Below, one piece after another: positions 1 through 13,724 of a stretch of 64,000 nt of DNA (position 1 is its first letter; every line of letters starts with the position of its first letter). This stretch comes from Telopea speciosissima. Taxonomy: Eukaryota > Streptophyta > Magnoliopsida > Proteales > Proteaceae. The notes beneath the pieces are model-generated. The model was not told where the DNA came from and made no database searches. It was given only the letters and a program-made list of their open reading frames with translations. The stretch spans positions 13,513,501 to 13,577,500 of the forward strand of contig NC_057916.1 of the NCBI RefSeq assembly GCF_018873765.1. Direction: 5' to 3'. A program made the translations under genes and the position numbers.

Positions 1-475
1 AGTGCTTGTTTGCGATTCTGATGAAGATGTTTCTTTCAATTCCTTTACAAATTTAGCCTAAAATAACAATCAAACCTTTAGAAACAGAATGCTCTGATAG
101 ATTGGACCCGGCAGGGTATAGAATTGAGCATCATTCAAATAAGTTTTAAGAGTCAGATTCAAGTTTCATTGAAACAAGTATGAAATTCTGCAAGAAAGGA
201 GCAGCTATTTCATCAAAATAACAGAAATTTTTTCTTCAATTAGATATTCCTTTCTTTTTAAAACAAAAACAGAAATCCAGGAGTTTTAACTATCATCAGA
301 TAAACAGTAATAAAAAAATGTAAGCAGTGAATTACGGTTGGCACGTCACAGAACTACAGTAGTAAATAATGAAAGAAAATGGAATAAGATAAAGCTCGTC
401 AACGGCGAATCTTAGGTTTTATCCACAGGGATCAACAGGAAACAGATTGAAGTAGAATAATAAAAAAAGGAAGGA
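1..475. other. AT-rich stretch without a recognised gene
   Basis: No coding similarity, RNA gene or repeat structure is visible. It lies left of a short open frame and may be the inner part of the TIR element whose right arm ends near 1109. The left terminus of that element is not in the window. Confidence 0.4.
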
Positions 476-703
476 TTGTCGTCGTTTAGGGTTAATCCAG
501 GTTTATCATCATTCTCGGCAGATCCGCACAGTTCCGGTGACTCTCTGTTGGAGCTTATAGAGTTCGCCAAGGGGAGAATTCCGAAGGATTATTGGGGAGT
601 TACCGTCCCGGTTCAGCTATACGCCAATACGTATAGCCGGAGAAGGAAGGAAGTCGCCAGAGCAGGGAGCTGGACGCCTTGCCGGAGCAGCAGCTTTCTC
701 TAA
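476..703 (+). other. 75-codon open frame, possible captured gene fragment
   Basis: An open frame of 75 codons has no ATG at its start (it opens at TTG). Its base composition is more GC-rich and codon-like than its AT-rich surroundings. It contains the stretch LLELIEFAKGRIPKDYWG and ends in a basic segment. I do not recognise the family. It sits directly inside the subterminal region of a TIR-type repeat arm (about 730-1109). The most likely reading is a gene fragment carried by a Pack-MULE-like element whose other end is off the left edge. It could also be chance coding capacity. Confidence 0.3.
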
Positions 704-729
704 GTACGGAGGCGCTCTAAGTGAGTTGA

Positions 730-1109
730 TTTGGGGAAGATGAGGGCATTTTGGGGTTTTTAGGAACAAATATCTAGGGGTAAAATAGTCTTTTCAAATT
801 AGGTTGGGGTAATACATAAATGAAGGCAATTAGGTCTTTTCATGTTTAAAAATAAAACAAAGGGTAAAATGGTCATTTTCAATTAGTTTAGGGCAACAAA
901 TAAGTGAGGGTAATTAAATCTTTTCAGATTTAAGAAAATAGAGCAAAGGGTAAAATGGTCAAAATTTTGGCATCTAACGGTGGTATTTAACGGATTGGAC
1001 CTATTTGGCATTTGGGGTGTAAAGCAGGGGTGGTACGTGGAATATTGAGCCGCTTAGGGGGGTACGAGGAATATTGGGTGCATTATAGGGGGGTACGTGT
1101 ACTTTACCC
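730..1109. mobile_element. Right arm of a TIR element with subterminal repeats
   Basis: Three imperfect direct copies of a phrase like GGGTAAAATGGTCATTTTC, each followed by a GGGTAATTA-like phrase, occur at about 778-960. They are followed by GGGGTGGTACGTGGAATATT and a near-repeat, and the arm ends in GTACGTGTACTTTACCC at about 1109. The layout matches Mutator-like arms. No partner terminus reading GGGTAAAGTACACG occurs to the left, so the element is cut by the window edge. Confidence 0.5.
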
Positions 1110-2997
1110 AAAAAAAAAACCCTCAAATGCCCAAAAATAAATTATGAAGAGCTTCACTTGAAACCAAGACCACTGCTTTTCCACTGCTGCTGGAACCTGG
1201 ATGGGAGGCTTGGGAGCAGTTAAGGTTCCACTTCTATTCCTTGTTTTCTAAAGGTAACCACCTCTGCTTCAGTACTCCTCCCCATGTTACCCAGACATGG
1301 CAAAGGATATAACTTCCCCGTGCTAGCCAAACACAGCAAAGGATTATAACCTCACCCCGACAACAACAACAACAATAACTCGGCCTTTCCAAATAACCTC
1401 ACCCCTACACACACAAAAAACAAAAGGATAGGACTTGTGTGCAGGAAAATTTTCATTTCTTGCATTCTCATTGGCTTACAAGAAGTAGACACAGTTAGGG
1501 TTCATAATTTGAAGCGTTATTACAACTTAAGCTGCCTCCTCATATTCCTTTGCCAACAATCCTAAAAACTCCCCAAGCTTTTCAGTTTTTTTTTTTTTCT
1601 GTTTAAAATTTATTTTTATATCAACCACTGAACCACTAAGAAAGGTACCACCTTGGACTAAAGAAATAATTTATGGCTGAGTTTCACAAACTATCCTACA
1701 CCGTTCTTGAAAGACAAAAACTGGTCATCCCTCTAAATCAGCTCCTCATTGAAAGTCACAAGGCCTTGCAGTCCAGAGCTTCCCCAGCATAGGCTTACCA
1801 AACAGGTTTCTCTAAAAGGAGTAAATGGAAACTCACTTAGGTCATAAGGAGGACCTATCCCCAACAGATGAGCTTAAGCATCCCCATTAACATCTTAGAA
1901 AGTCAGATATTCAACTCTGACCTCCATCATGACAAAGATTGGCTGGTGCCAAGGACTTCCTTGACAATCTAGAAAAGTCCTCTATTAGGATGATCAAAAA
2001 CAACTGGTTCTCTCAAAACCAGAATCGTGGGGTAATTGGTTGGAACAAGCTAGCAGAAGAGGAACAGGAGAGACCTGAAACCAGATATGGCGGTAGAGTA
2101 AGAACAGAATCTGGAATCAGTCTTGCAACTCACAGTCCAGATGATTTCCAGACACCAGATTGTACAGGTAGCGAAAGCAGGGAGGAAATGATGGGGATTA
2201 AGAATTAAAGGATAGGGGTAATGATGATCTTAGGATAAAATAAGGATGAAATAAGAATTAGCAATAAGGGAAGGCGCAGGTTTCAATCTTTTGAGAAATC
2301 TCTCTCGTTTGAAGGCTTTATTCTGAAATTCTGGGGGTAGCAACTCACAGTCCAGATGATATCCAGACACCAGATTGTACAGGTAGCGACGCCCGATGGA
2401 GGTGAGCTTATGCCCAGAATATGAGAAGGAAGGAAGAGGAGATGAGAGAGTGCAGTCCTCAATCGTGATGGACTGTTCCTACGCCAGAACAGGGGATGGG
2501 GAGGAAACCAGGAGAACAAAACATGTAATAAAAAGTAACAGTAGAAAAGAGAAGATAATAGAAGAAGAAGAAGAATAGTGAGGCCAGAGAGAGAGAGGAA
2601 GAAGGTCTCACAATCTGTAACTATCGTACCATTCTGGTAACAAATAGAAAACAAAATTTCATTAATTTGAATCCGAAAAATAAAAGACAGGTTACAAGAG
2701 TATATAAAGAGAAAATAAAAGAAACCTAATAGTAATCTAAAACTGAAAATTAAATACGTAAATCAACTCTATTATTAATTAGCCTATTAAAACTAAAGTA
2801 AAGAAAGGACCCTATCACTAAGTAGCCCATTTAAAATATAAGATTACAAGATAACATCCCAACTAATAAAACCCTAATAAATAAATAAATTCAATATCCT
2901 ACTGAACCTAAAAACCCATGGACCCGGTTCATCTTCACACGGATACTTAAATGGGTTTGGGTCGGTCCAAGCCAGTGCACCTGCATCTGAGTGCCCT
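1110..2997. other. Gene-free repeat debris with a spaced direct repeat
   Basis: No convincing gene. A 49-bp direct repeat, nearly identical, lies at 2126-2174 and 2341-2389. Its reverse strand reads like the end of a long terminal repeat followed by a spacer. Short open frames on both strands here are purine-rich low-complexity sequence. This region may still be intron or downstream sequence of the PHD gene, whose 3' part was not found. Confidence 0.4.
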
Positions 2998-3006
2998 TAT
3001 CTTTCA

Positions 3007-4708
3007 GGGAAAAATTACGTCTACCACCCCTGAAGTTTTAAAAATTACTTCCATACCCCTGAGTACTAACTCTGTTAGTTTTGGAAAGAAATGATAATTT
3101 TGCCCTTTGCTTTTTAAATTAACTTTTTTTTTCATTTCTTTAATTTTTATTCCTTTTGTTTTCCTCCTCCTTCCCAGAACCGATGAACTCCAACACCCCC
3201 ACCGCACGACTGCAACCCCACCCCATCCCCTGATCTTCCTCCCGCTCCACTCCTGATCTCTCTCCCCAGTCCATTTTCTTCCTCCCAAACCACCGCCCCT
3301 CCCCCTTACTCTTCCTCCCACTCCACCACAAGGAGAAGGTAAGCATGGATTTGACAGATTTGAGGAATATTTGAACGATTCTGCTGTTTTTATCCTAGAA
3401 TCGACTGTATCGAATAGTCAAAATCGGGATAATGATTGCCAATGGAATTGGTGAACCTTTTAATAACCCTAAAACGGAATACAGGAGGAATGAATAGGCC
3501 CTAATTGCTCTAGCCCTAGATTTTGAACAAGGATAACCAAGCCATGAGACCCAAATTCGGGTTGGCTGTAATCGGGATTTGCCTATTTGCTGCTTAGTTT
3601 TAAAGACAAACTTAAATCTTAGGCCTGGCTTTCAAAATTTCAGGTAATATGGCAATCTGGGAACGCCAATGCAGAAATGGTTTCTCTGAGTCAATCCTTC
3701 TGAGATTGCAAAGTATTATTCCGAAGAAATCTGAAGTCGCTGTTAAGATAATAGAATCCAAGGTAGGACCATCGATCTAACAATGCTTCACGAAGAAAAA
3801 TTCTAAATCTCAATTCCTAAAATAGTTGGGAAATGTCCGTCTTCTTAAGCGTGGAAAGAGACTGAGAGGAGTCTACAGGAAGATGGCAACCATTACTCGA
3901 TCGATCTCCATCTTGCTTCTATGGGCTCTGGTCTTTTTCGGAGCTTTAGCTGTAATTCAGGCAAAGAAGGCAAACAATGAAAGCTTGAAGGAAATAACTC
4001 ACAATGTATACTTTGATGTTGAGATCGATGGAAAATTTGCTGGTCGTATTGTCATGGGCCTCATTGGGAAAACAGTTCCTAAAACCACAAAGAATTTTCG
4101 AGCGCTTTGGACAGGGGAGAATGGTATTGGGAAGAGTGGGAAACCTCTTCACTACAAAGGGAGCATATTCCACAGGATTATTCCCAACTTTATGCTTCAG
4201 TGGAATTCTAAATCTCAATTCCAAAAATATATTGTTGTGTATGAATCACTTGAACACTTCAGCAGTTCTTGAATGAATACAGTACTCGATTTTTATGGAT
4301 TAAAAAAATATATATATTCTAAATCTAAGGAGCCTTTGAATCTTGGTTGCGAATGGACTCTTATGAGCTCCGCAAGCTTGATCCTCCTTGTTCTCCGTGA
4401 AACCCTCTGCTGAAACTCTCACGGTTCTCGCTCTCTGTTTCTTTTTTCTTTTTTAAGGGTTTTGTAACATAAGGGTAAAAGGGTAAAAGTACCTTTTTTT
4501 GGTAACAATGTAAAAGTACCATCATTAAGGGTATTATGGGCATTTAGTTAATATTGGGACAATGACATCATCACTTAAGGGTTCTCAGCTAACGGTAAGG
4601 GTTGTAAGAATCTTACAAAATACAGGGGAGGTTTATGAAATAGATGAAACTCCAGGGGTGGTAGGCATAATTATTTGAAACCCCAGGGGTAGTAGACGTA
4701 ATTTTCCC
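3007..4708. mobile_element. Pack-MULE-like TIR element carrying a cyclophilin fragment
   Basis: The 1702-bp element begins GGGAAAAATTACGTCTACC, and its right end read on the minus strand begins GGGAAAATTACGTCTACTACC, giving long imperfect terminal inverted repeats. It is flanked by 9-bp near-identical direct repeats: TATCTTTCA at 2998-3006 and TATCTTTTA at 4709-4717. Long TIRs with a 9-bp duplication are the hallmark of Mutator-like elements. No transposase is seen. The interior instead holds a cyclophilin fragment (3883-4200) and unassigned sequence, which is the Pack-MULE arrangement. A related element lies at 13725-14828. The element lies downstream of the last identified exon of the PHD gene. 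Confidence 0.8.
3883..4200 (+). pseudogene. Truncated secretory-type cyclophilin (PPIase) fragment
   Basis: An open stretch of 106 codons matches the N-terminal half of an endomembrane cyclophilin, a peptidyl-prolyl cis-trans isomerase of about 200 residues. A hydrophobic signal peptide covers residues 1-29 ([20 protein letters not shown]), followed by [18 protein letters not shown], a [13 protein letters not shown] segment and [17 protein letters not shown]. The family cysteine in RALCTGE is Trp here. Similarity stops exactly after FMLQ, so the GGDF segment and the rest of the catalytic barrel are absent. The frame then runs into unrelated sequence and stops at 4272. The coding part has no intron. 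The same 19 bases, AATTCTAAATCTCAATTCC, flank it at 3799-3817 and 4204-4222. It is almost certainly non-functional as an enzyme. Confidence 0.85.
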
Positions 4709-4918
4709 TATCTTTTAAGTAGCCAAGGGCCCTTTGTCAGTGGACAAGAATATTCTTAAACAAAATTGTATTAGCACAGCAACCATGACTAAAGTCTTCC
4801 AAGGAAAGCTGGCAAAAGTTCATTGACCAGACAAACAGTATTGCAATTCTTCAAACACAACTACATACAACATTATAAATAGATTTTCAAAAAAAAATTG
4901 CTGACAGAAGAGACTTAC

Positions 4919-7900
4919 TCTAAAGATTGCAGCAGCCTTGGAAAGCAACAATCGATGATCTGGAAAGCCAGATTTTCCACTTAAGACTTGCCATTGCACA
5001 TTATCCTCAGTTGCATCAACTAGGCCTTTCTCCATTAGCTTCCTCTTTATCATGGTTGAAACTGAAGTTGGAACCATCTCTGCTCCACGGAGAATTAATT
5101 TCTGTAAAGTGAAATGGATCCTATTGCAATCCTCACAGCAAAACCACTTGTCCTTAGGAAGCTCCTGTTATAAAGAATGTGCTGAGCATTAAGACATTCA
5201 ACTGCACACATTGACTACTCTAGATGATAGAAAGCTGCCAGACTTACTTTCAAATCACACAGCCCATGGTCCCTCAGACACCCAACATGGAACTCCCTCT
5301 CACACTGAGGAAAACAAAAAGAAAGTGGGTAAGATGAGGACCCCGGGAAAAAAAGAGGGGGGCACATGCAAACAAAGTAAATATACGCATACTTGATCAC
5401 AGAGTATAACCGTCCGCCCATCAAATTTTGCAACACTGAAGTCATGGCCCCTAAATGAAACATTCAAAGAAAAGCAGATAAATTCGTAACTGTACAAACA
5501 AATGAAAATAAAGATTCTTTGCTAAAATAAAGCAGGACTTGAAAGAATCAGTAAAACTAAACTTTAACAAAGAAATAATATCTGCATAAGAAGGTTGAAT
5601 AAACTTCCTCCTAGAAGATACAAAGAAACTAGAAATTCCAATGATGACCATGTTAGGATCACAGGCCCCATCCAAGTAATGAAATATAGTTAACCAAACC
5701 CTATTATAAATCATGAAAATATAACCTCCGGACAGTGGAAAGTGTTCCAAAACAAAATTGGATCAGAAGGTTGGAGAAGATTTGAGAACAAACTTCTGTA
5801 TGGTCTGGACCGAACTCGTTCCCAACTCCCAAGTGCTTACATATGCTTTAAGTCCAGTTTGAACCTCCACTTGAGCTCAAACATAATCCAGCTGGTTGGA
5901 ATGCTGAATTCAGATTACATTTAAAACTTCCTGTTTTATTGTAATTCCAAGATAACTGATGGAAACATCCTAACATGGGGGTGTGCGGCCGGTTGAGATT
6001 GGAAACACACACATGTGAGTAGGTTGAGCTAACCTTGGTCTTGAGTAAAATACATGCATTTACCTTCTATATAATTTAAGTGAACTCCAACTTGATGTAT
6101 CTATGCTATGACAACTCCTATACAATAAATGATTTGATTGGATACATAACAGTTGTCTGAATGACCAAAAGATTCTCATTCATAGCCATATATAACCACT
6201 GCTTACAAAAAATTGACACCAACAGATAAGGGTCAACTTAAACTAGCAGGATCTATCATATCCAATAACACTCTACAGGGGGTCATTAAAAAGACTTTTA
6301 TGGGTTCAGAAAGAGGAATATGAAAATAACCTCTTAGGGAATGGCAGTACTAGTGGATTGATCAATTAAGGCATCCTTTTGCCCAAAAGATTCCTGGGTG
6401 GGACACATCATCCGAATTCCAAAGGTCAAACCCATTAAAGCAGAAAGCTTTCTTAATTGAAGACATGTCGGAGTATCAATACTATATCACATATTAGCTA
6501 GAGATGGGAATACAAAAAACAAAAGGAAAAATCAGCTAGAGATGGTAGCCTACCTGCAAACAGCACAACCACCTATTTCGGTTGCAGGTGCTCTAACAAC
6601 TCGCGTCAACCTTATGGTAATTGGCTTCGCAGTGGAAAATTCCCCCATAGATGCATTTCTACCAACATCAAATTTATCTTTGCAATATGGGCAGTTCCAA
6701 TCACTTTCCGGGACGCACTGTAATTCCAAACAAGCTGTATAAACACAGAGAATGCAAATATGAGTTAACCAACCATACTCCCACCACAAAAAAAATATAT
6801 TTTAAAAAAACCCTTCAAGTGAGACAATATATTTCCAGTAATCAAACATGGCCTAATTCAAACCAAATGACATCATCATGAGGAGCAAATGACTGCAAAC
6901 GTACTCTAGGCAGCTAACTACCCTTATAAAAGAAAACAATATAAGATTCTTTTATCAATTATAACCTGAAATTGCCGTCTCTACAACAAGATAAAAAAAA
7001 GGGTAGTCAATTGAGATGAATGCATGAAAAAGAATATTTATGACTCATGCAGATTACCTGTATGAAATGCTCGAGGACATCCATCACAAAGGATCAAATC
7101 CTCTCCTTCTCCACATACTGTACATATATCATCACTGTCACTAGCAGCAAGACTGTGTCCATTTGCCAATGAAAGTGATAGATCATGAAGTGACGATCCA
7201 TTTGAGGTATAAATGTGACGGTATCTGAAAGTACACCAAAACATTAGTTAGGAAACAATAGTTATCCAACTATAATTGATCAAGACAGTACATCAAAAGC
7301 TACTCACGGTTGACGCCTAGCACCCCATCCAGCATGAGCTTCAAACTGTGAGGGGCTAATCTGTTCATCCAATAAAAAAAAAGGCTTAAATACCTTAAAA
7401 AAAACAATAATTGGTTTATCCAGTAATGGGTAGCTGATCTTACCTCACTGTTGCAGCAACTACAAACTATGCCAGTTCCTTGCTTATAGCCTTCAAGTAA
7501 TCTCTGCAGAAGGTATAGGGGGACCTCAGTTAATATATTTAAAATGGTACTATACACCAGAGAAACTACTCAGCAACATCTAGGTATAAAAAAAGTTAGA
7601 AACCAAGCAACCTGTCCTTTGGAATAATAAGCCAGCGGTAATATACACCAGAGAAACTACTCAGCAACATCTAGGTATAAAAAAAGTTAAAAACCAAGCA
7701 ACCTGTCCTTTGGAATAATAAGCCAGCTCTGCTCCATCTGGAAGTCCATTTGGCATGAAAAGTAAACGGTGTAGATCATTATCCCTGTCAACAAAATGTA
7801 ACTAACTTCTGACAAAACCGTTCGATCCCAATGTTCATTAGTTAATGTGAAGCTGGTAATAAGAATAATAGAATGCTTACCTTTTCTTAACCCTACCTCC

Positions 7901-10900
7901 AGCAGTTTTCTTCTGTCGCACAATCAAGTTATAACTGTTGGAGTTCAGCCTACACGATATAAAGAAGTAAATGACCTACAATAATCGAAGCACTATACAC
8001 TTTTTTTGAACTTCCATGTATTGACCAAAGAGTTACTTAAACAGATGCCTCGCCCATGTGACCACTTCAGCTGGTAAGCACTCATCTCTTCTTCCCTCTA
8101 CATGTATCAAACTTTCTATTTTGGAAGACATAGATAGAGGTGGTGCAGTCAATGTGATACAGGAATATGCCTCACCATCTCAATGTTCAAGCTTCATCTC
8201 CAAATGAGCAAGGAAAATGCCTCAAAATTCAGTTCACAGATTCATCAATATTACAAAATAGGGAATTTCTATTATAGCATCTAGTGACATTTTGCATGTA
8301 ACTGTTACTTTCCACTCAACTTCTGAACCAGCTCCCATACTCATTTGGGCCTGAAACTTGACCAGGGTGAGATGGCTGCCATGTCCTCTATCAGGTCAAC
8401 CCACCATGTCTGCAAATGTGGCTGAAAGGATGAATTCTGGCAAAGCCCTTCCTACCAATTATTTATGTTCTATTAACATTAGTTTAGCTGCTAAAGCTGG
8501 ACTTTGTGAAGTTCACAAACTATCACAAGAAAGAGATTGGTAGTTCCGATTTATAGAGGACCCCACCACTCATCTCATGTTATAGTGACCAGCCTCATTG
8601 CTGTCCCCAGTTCCATGGAAACCTTTAACTGGTGCCCAAGGAGAGATGAAGAACAAAAGAAGAATACCAACCTTTTAACCCCACGTTTCCGCCCTCTTGG
8701 TCTCTTTTGCTTCACATGGGCCTTCTCTTTCATAGGAAATTCTGGCATCAAGTATCTTGAAGAAAGGCCGAGGCTGTCTTCAGCAGCGTCACTAGGACAG
8801 CTGAAAGTTTCAATGAGCAAAAACTATTAATGACAATGAAATGATAACAAATCATGGTTCAATCAAGAGAAAACAAAATAAAAAAGAAAGGTACCAGCGA
8901 CAAAGAAAGGAACCGGTGTGTCAAGTGTTGACAAAGGATTCTTTTTCTCACTCCCAAATAAAGGAGAAGGGGGGGGGGACTACACATAAAATTCAGCTTT
9001 TCTTGAAGAAAAGAAGAAGTCCCCCTTATCCCCTTCTCTGCATGAAGGCTTTGTATAATTGAGGAATCTAGCATTCATTGTCTTTCCCCTGAAGCATGGA
9101 TGATTTTCCAGCGAGCAGAGAATCGTCAAATGGAACAGTGACGTTGATTCAAAGTTCAGACAATTTTAGTTGCAAAGCGTAATAGATAATTAAGAGCAAA
9201 AGATACTTTTCCAAAAAAGAATTGTGAAGGTCTGTAATAGTCAAAGAAACTACGAGGAGAAACAAGATCAGGTTGGGGTATGTTGCGACTTCTGAGACTT
9301 CTGATTCAGTGTCATTTATTGAATAGATTAAAGGATCATCTGAGAAAGAAACCTTTTCAAACCACAATGGAGCCAAAAGTTTCAACCACTGAAACTAGTC
9401 ACTTTTATCCCTGTCTCTTTTAGGTCCTTCGATCCGAATCAAATCACCCCTTTATACTTGAGCATTCAAAAGCCTTCGTTGCTGGTGCGATCCCAGGATC
9501 AAAATACCCTGTTTGAGTTTTCTTATGGGCCCACCCAAGTACTAAATGGCTCAACAATTAAAGGTAATGTAAATAAATTGAAGCTTATGAAGGGAGACTA
9601 GCAGTTTCGTTAATAAAGGGAATTTTAAATGGTTATTAAGATAAAATAGAATAAAGGACAGAATAGGGATTATAATTAAAAGTGGAGGGCTAACTTGGAA
9701 CAAAATTAAAATAAGGGACTAAAGGCAAAAAGGAGGGGTAATATTGTAAATGGGAAGATAGATTAAATCAATTGAAGACAGGTGAGGAGGTTATCTTCAA
9801 CCTTCGGTCAGACAGAACCAGCAGCAAAGGTTTCCTTTTGAAAAGAAAATCCTACTTGAGATAGGATCGATCGAGCTGGGACTTTGGGACTCGGTTCACA
9901 ACTATGGAATCTCTGAAATCCAGGTATTAACCAACCTAAACAGAACAGCAAGTGAAGAAAATATTTCATCATTCTGAACCTGTACCCGGTGGTAACAATG
10001 AAAGTGCAGACCTGAACTGTGATGGAATCTCAAGTTTAGAGAGGGCATTGGACCTAGGATTTGAAAGGTTGAATTGCCCAGGAAAAAGGAGCCTTCGACC
10101 CATATATGAGAGAGAAAGGAATGGAGAAGTAGGGAAGGTGTGTACCAGCGATGAGGAGGGAGATTGGGAAAGGGAAACAGCAGTTGACCAGCACAACACA
10201 AACACTCACAACATATGCAACTCAACTCACAATTTCATTCCATAATCAACCCTCTCCAATCTCCATCGTTGGTTACATATTACTTGTATTGTTTTCATTA
10301 GTAAGTGGTAGAAATAGTTTTTCCATCTCTCTTTAATATCCTCATCACTTGTTGATACTTTATCATCTTCATTTTTAATGCATCTAATATGGCTGAAATC
10401 TCTACTCTTTTTTCATACTTCTCAGTCATTGCTTTGAAGCCTCACCCTACTCATAATTTGACTGCAATTTTGACTTAGGAATCCAATAGCCAATCATAGT
10501 AACACAGACAATGAAGTTGCAATGGGTTGGCTTGACCCCACCTCTGCTTATATAGGTCAATGCAGATGGGGAGACCACTTGTCATCTCCTAATCCAATGT
10601 CACTTCAAGAGGCAGTTTGGATCACATTCTCAGAATTTGCAATTTGATGGTTTTGGCGATCGGTTCCCCTTGGCTTGGGTCCAGGCCTCAATAACATGCC
10701 ATAGCTAACAAATAGACGTTCCCTCCCAAAAGATAGCATGTATCATGAAGGGAAAAAATAAGCTTGTTTTAACTATCTGATAGTGTGATGTATCCTAAAG
10801 TTTTTTGGAACTCTATAGAAACCTTCATTCCCATTCAAATAGCAAAGAAAAGTACAACCCTTGAATTGTTTGTTCAACTAGATTTTCAACCTAATTAGTC

Positions 10901-12684
10901 TCTTAGTTGGAACCCAAATAACAGGGGGCTAAATACTTCTCTTACAAGAGAAGTTACAAGCACCCCAGACCCAACACAGCGCCTTCATGAAAACAAGGAT
11001 TGAACCATTCAAGAGAAGCATGCAATGCTCAGACCAAATGAGCAGCACCAGTACCTTTCCATTGAACTAGGCAGATCAAGAAGATCCAGTTGAGACTGTC
11101 TTTCCATTTCAAACTTTCCACCAATTTCGTGAAGATTTGGAGCTTGGAGTGATTCTGGAGGACAAGAGAATGCTATTGTCAAAACAAGTTTAAATCCATC
11201 AACTTTTCGCAATACAACAAATAAAAATGGGTGTTTCTTTTGAAAAGTTTGGGCATAAAATATTTCATACCCCTCAATTATGTCTCTACTAAACAAGGAC
11301 CGTTTCAGCATTCCACATCAATGTATTATTACGCCACCTTACAGTATACATCCAAAAAATGCAACTTTGTGTACATTATAAATAAAAATTCTAGCCCTTT
11401 CCACAATGATGCAACAAATAAAAACTCATTGCTTCTAGAATAACTCCAAACAAATAATATCTAATGGCAAAATATTTCGAATCACCTTTCCAGACCAGGT
11501 AAAATTTCTCATTGATTGATGATCCAACCACACTTCGAATCACTTCAGGCAACAAATTGAGTGGTGTACGCCTCAGCTCTTGGACAATATTATGAATTGA
11601 CTTCCCATTCTCCAGGAATATGTTATCATTTGGATGTTTGGTTCTGCACCCGGCATGCTGCTCAAACTCATAAGCATTAAGAACCTGTAAAAGCCATTCA
11701 AGCATTCATTGCACCTATAACATGGCAGATTCCCATAGAACCACTAGAAACAAAAGGTGACATACCTCAGAAAAATTACACAGTGGACAACCACACAAAT
11801 ATCCAGAGCTTTTTATAATAGCAAGAAGCTCTCTCTGACAAACATCAGACACAGCACAATAAATCAGCAAAGGGCAAGATATGTGGATATATAATTCATG
11901 CAAACTCCTTCAAGAACACATAGGAGCTAAAATTTACCTCATGAGTACCGGATATATACTTCACGCGAGCTCCTTCAAGAATGCCAGTTGATAACAACCT
12001 TTTGACATTTGTAGGGTAGCTGTTCACAACAACCTTCTTGGGCATCTTTAATTCCATCTTCATTTTAGGAGAAAATGTAAACATGTTTCCCGTTTCGGAT
12101 AAAACTTTTCTTGGAGGACCCACTAACATGTCTGCACTTGAATTAACCAACTTCATCCCAGTACAGTGTCGAGATCCACCATAAGTGGGGTCATTATCTA
12201 CAGGCTGAACTGCTGAAGAAGATGGAGCATAATCTTCCTTGCTCTTGCTGAACTTGAATATTATTCTCCTAATCCCAGTCGAACTGGTAGGTTTTGGAAC
12301 TTCCATTATAACTTGAGAAGTACATACAGCAACAGCAGAGTCATTTCTACTATGCTCCTCGTCAGTCGTGCTGTCCATACTCGAATTCTCTGTAGATGTA
12401 ATGTCACCACCTCCCAAATTGTTATCCCTTGCCAACTCGTCATGTTGGCTTGAGATGGTCTGACAGCTGGATACATTCTCCTTTGGAGAAACATTTGGAT
12501 TCAGAATTTCCGAGTTCAGGTCATCGTTTGAATTTTCTTTAGCAAGCTTCTTGTTGGGCAAGGAATCTGATTCATTAGCATCTACAACCCACTGATGATC
12601 ACGTTTCACTTCAGTTTTTGATGAATCACACAATGCCATATCCCCATCAGTTAACACTGTTAAACAAGCAGTTTCTTCTTCCAT
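4919..12684 (-). CDS. TDBD/double-PHD-finger nuclear protein, IDM1-like class (3' part not found)
   Basis: Fourteen coding exons join in phase to 739 codons: 12684-11938, 11834-11766, 11684-11486, 11154-11055, 8800-8672, 7949-7881, 7784-7703, 7503-7444, 7360-7308, 7224-7058, 6734-6554, 5450-5393, 5304-5248 and 5164-4919. All junctions are GT/AG. Residues 1-230 are acidic, Ser-rich and probably disordered. Residues 235-310 form a Tify-binding (TDBD) domain with LCGCPLCNFSE and YEFEQHAGC. A second FEAHAG unit follows near 490. PHD finger 1 spans about 535-580 (CTVCGEGEDLILCDGCPRAFH) and PHD finger 2 about 614-672. The family usually ends in a GNAT acetyltransferase domain, as in plant IDM1/ROS4-type chromatin regulators. 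The final exon seen ends AAAIFR, just where that domain normally follows, but no GNAT exon is visible to the left. The start is the first ATG after a 5'UTR intron acceptor. The role as a histone-reading regulator is inferred from the family. Confidence 0.85.
7551..7727. repeat. 91-bp tandem duplication spanning a PHD-gene splice donor
   Basis: Two nearly identical 86-bp copies (7551-7636 and 7642-7727) are separated by 5 bp. The unit includes the last 25 bases of the exon encoding YYSKGQ and its GT donor. The right copy is continuous with the exon. The left copy, downstream on the minus strand, lies in the intron as a decoy exon end plus donor. Confidence 0.9.
9405..9490 (-). mobile_element. 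Small LINE fragment
   Basis: The sequence TTAGGTCCTTCGATCCGAAT and what follows match, with some divergence, part of the LINE relic at 45.98-46.05 kb. It lies in the largest intron of the PHD gene (11054-8801). No other gene is visible in that intron. Confidence 0.5.
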
Positions 12685-12704
12685 CCAAAACCAAAATCCC
12701 TTAT

Positions 12705-13450
12705 CTGGAAAGTTGAAATAAACAAACAGAACCACGAATAGAATTAACTTGCTATACAAATAAAGAAATAGATTGACAAAACATTTAAATGATAAAATCC
12801 AATCAATAGCTATAAAATTCATGAACTTTATATCTGCCCAGATGGGGCGTAGACCTCAGAATTTAATGAGCTCGATACATCTCAAAGCAATAATCAACAT
12901 TAAAATCCATTATAAGGTTGACTACTGTCAGAAGTCTCCAACCGTTGGCAACTTCGGAAGGGACCGAGCGAGAGAGAGAGAGAGAGAGAGGGAGAACAAC
13001 TACGAACAAACCTACCTCTGACGACTGTCAATCCAAATCTCCCAAGATTGAATCTGAAGGCATTAGATCAGGGCTCTCCACCCTCAACAAAAACCGCTTC
13101 CAAATCGAAACTTTGAAGTTGAAATAAACATGGAAAGCAGATTTAGCAGATTTGAATACGAAGTTAGGATTTTCCTCTGTTCACGGATATCGAGAAAGAC
13201 ATAAGAAAAACTAGAAGCAAAATTAGAATTACGGTTAGGGTTTCCCTCCCCTCTGCAAAACACACAAACGCGCAGCGCGGCAACTACCAAATCCCATTCC
13301 CAGGCCCCGAGTTTGCGGTCGCGGTTAAAGCCAATGTGGGGGAGAGAGAGAGAGAAAAAGAAAAGATTAATAAAATGTCCAGATGGGCTGATGAGATGGA
13401 AGAAACGAGAAGGATGTAAATTAAAAAAAAAAAAAAATTGGACTATATAG
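12705..13450 (-). promoter_or_regulatory. 5'UTR exon, first intron and promoter area of the PHD gene
   Basis: On the minus strand an untranslated exon ends at 13016 with donor GAG|GTAGG. The intron runs to 12705, where TTTCCAG precedes 20 noncoding bases and the ATG at 12684. A (GA)n run at about 12970-12991 lies in this intron close to the donor. A TATATAG motif near 13444-13450 on the minus strand is a possible TATA box. The transcription start was not determined. Confidence 0.5.
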
Positions 13451-13724
13451 TTTTCGAGGGCCCAACTTGCTGTTGACTTATTATACACCCCACGTGGCGA
13501 CTATCGAATGGCATTGCTGATAAATAAAATATCTCCTACGTGGCTACCATATCGCTGACGTGTCAATTATCCCGTTTAGGGCCAGGCGCGTACTTTTCTT
13601 TTTTTTTTCGGTAGAATTAGGCGTACTTTGAAGAGCACTGGCGAAAGCATTGATAGATACGTAGTGGCCCACAAAGCTTCTTTATTAGTGGAACGGAACT
13701 TTTCCACTTCATATCGTTTTTTTT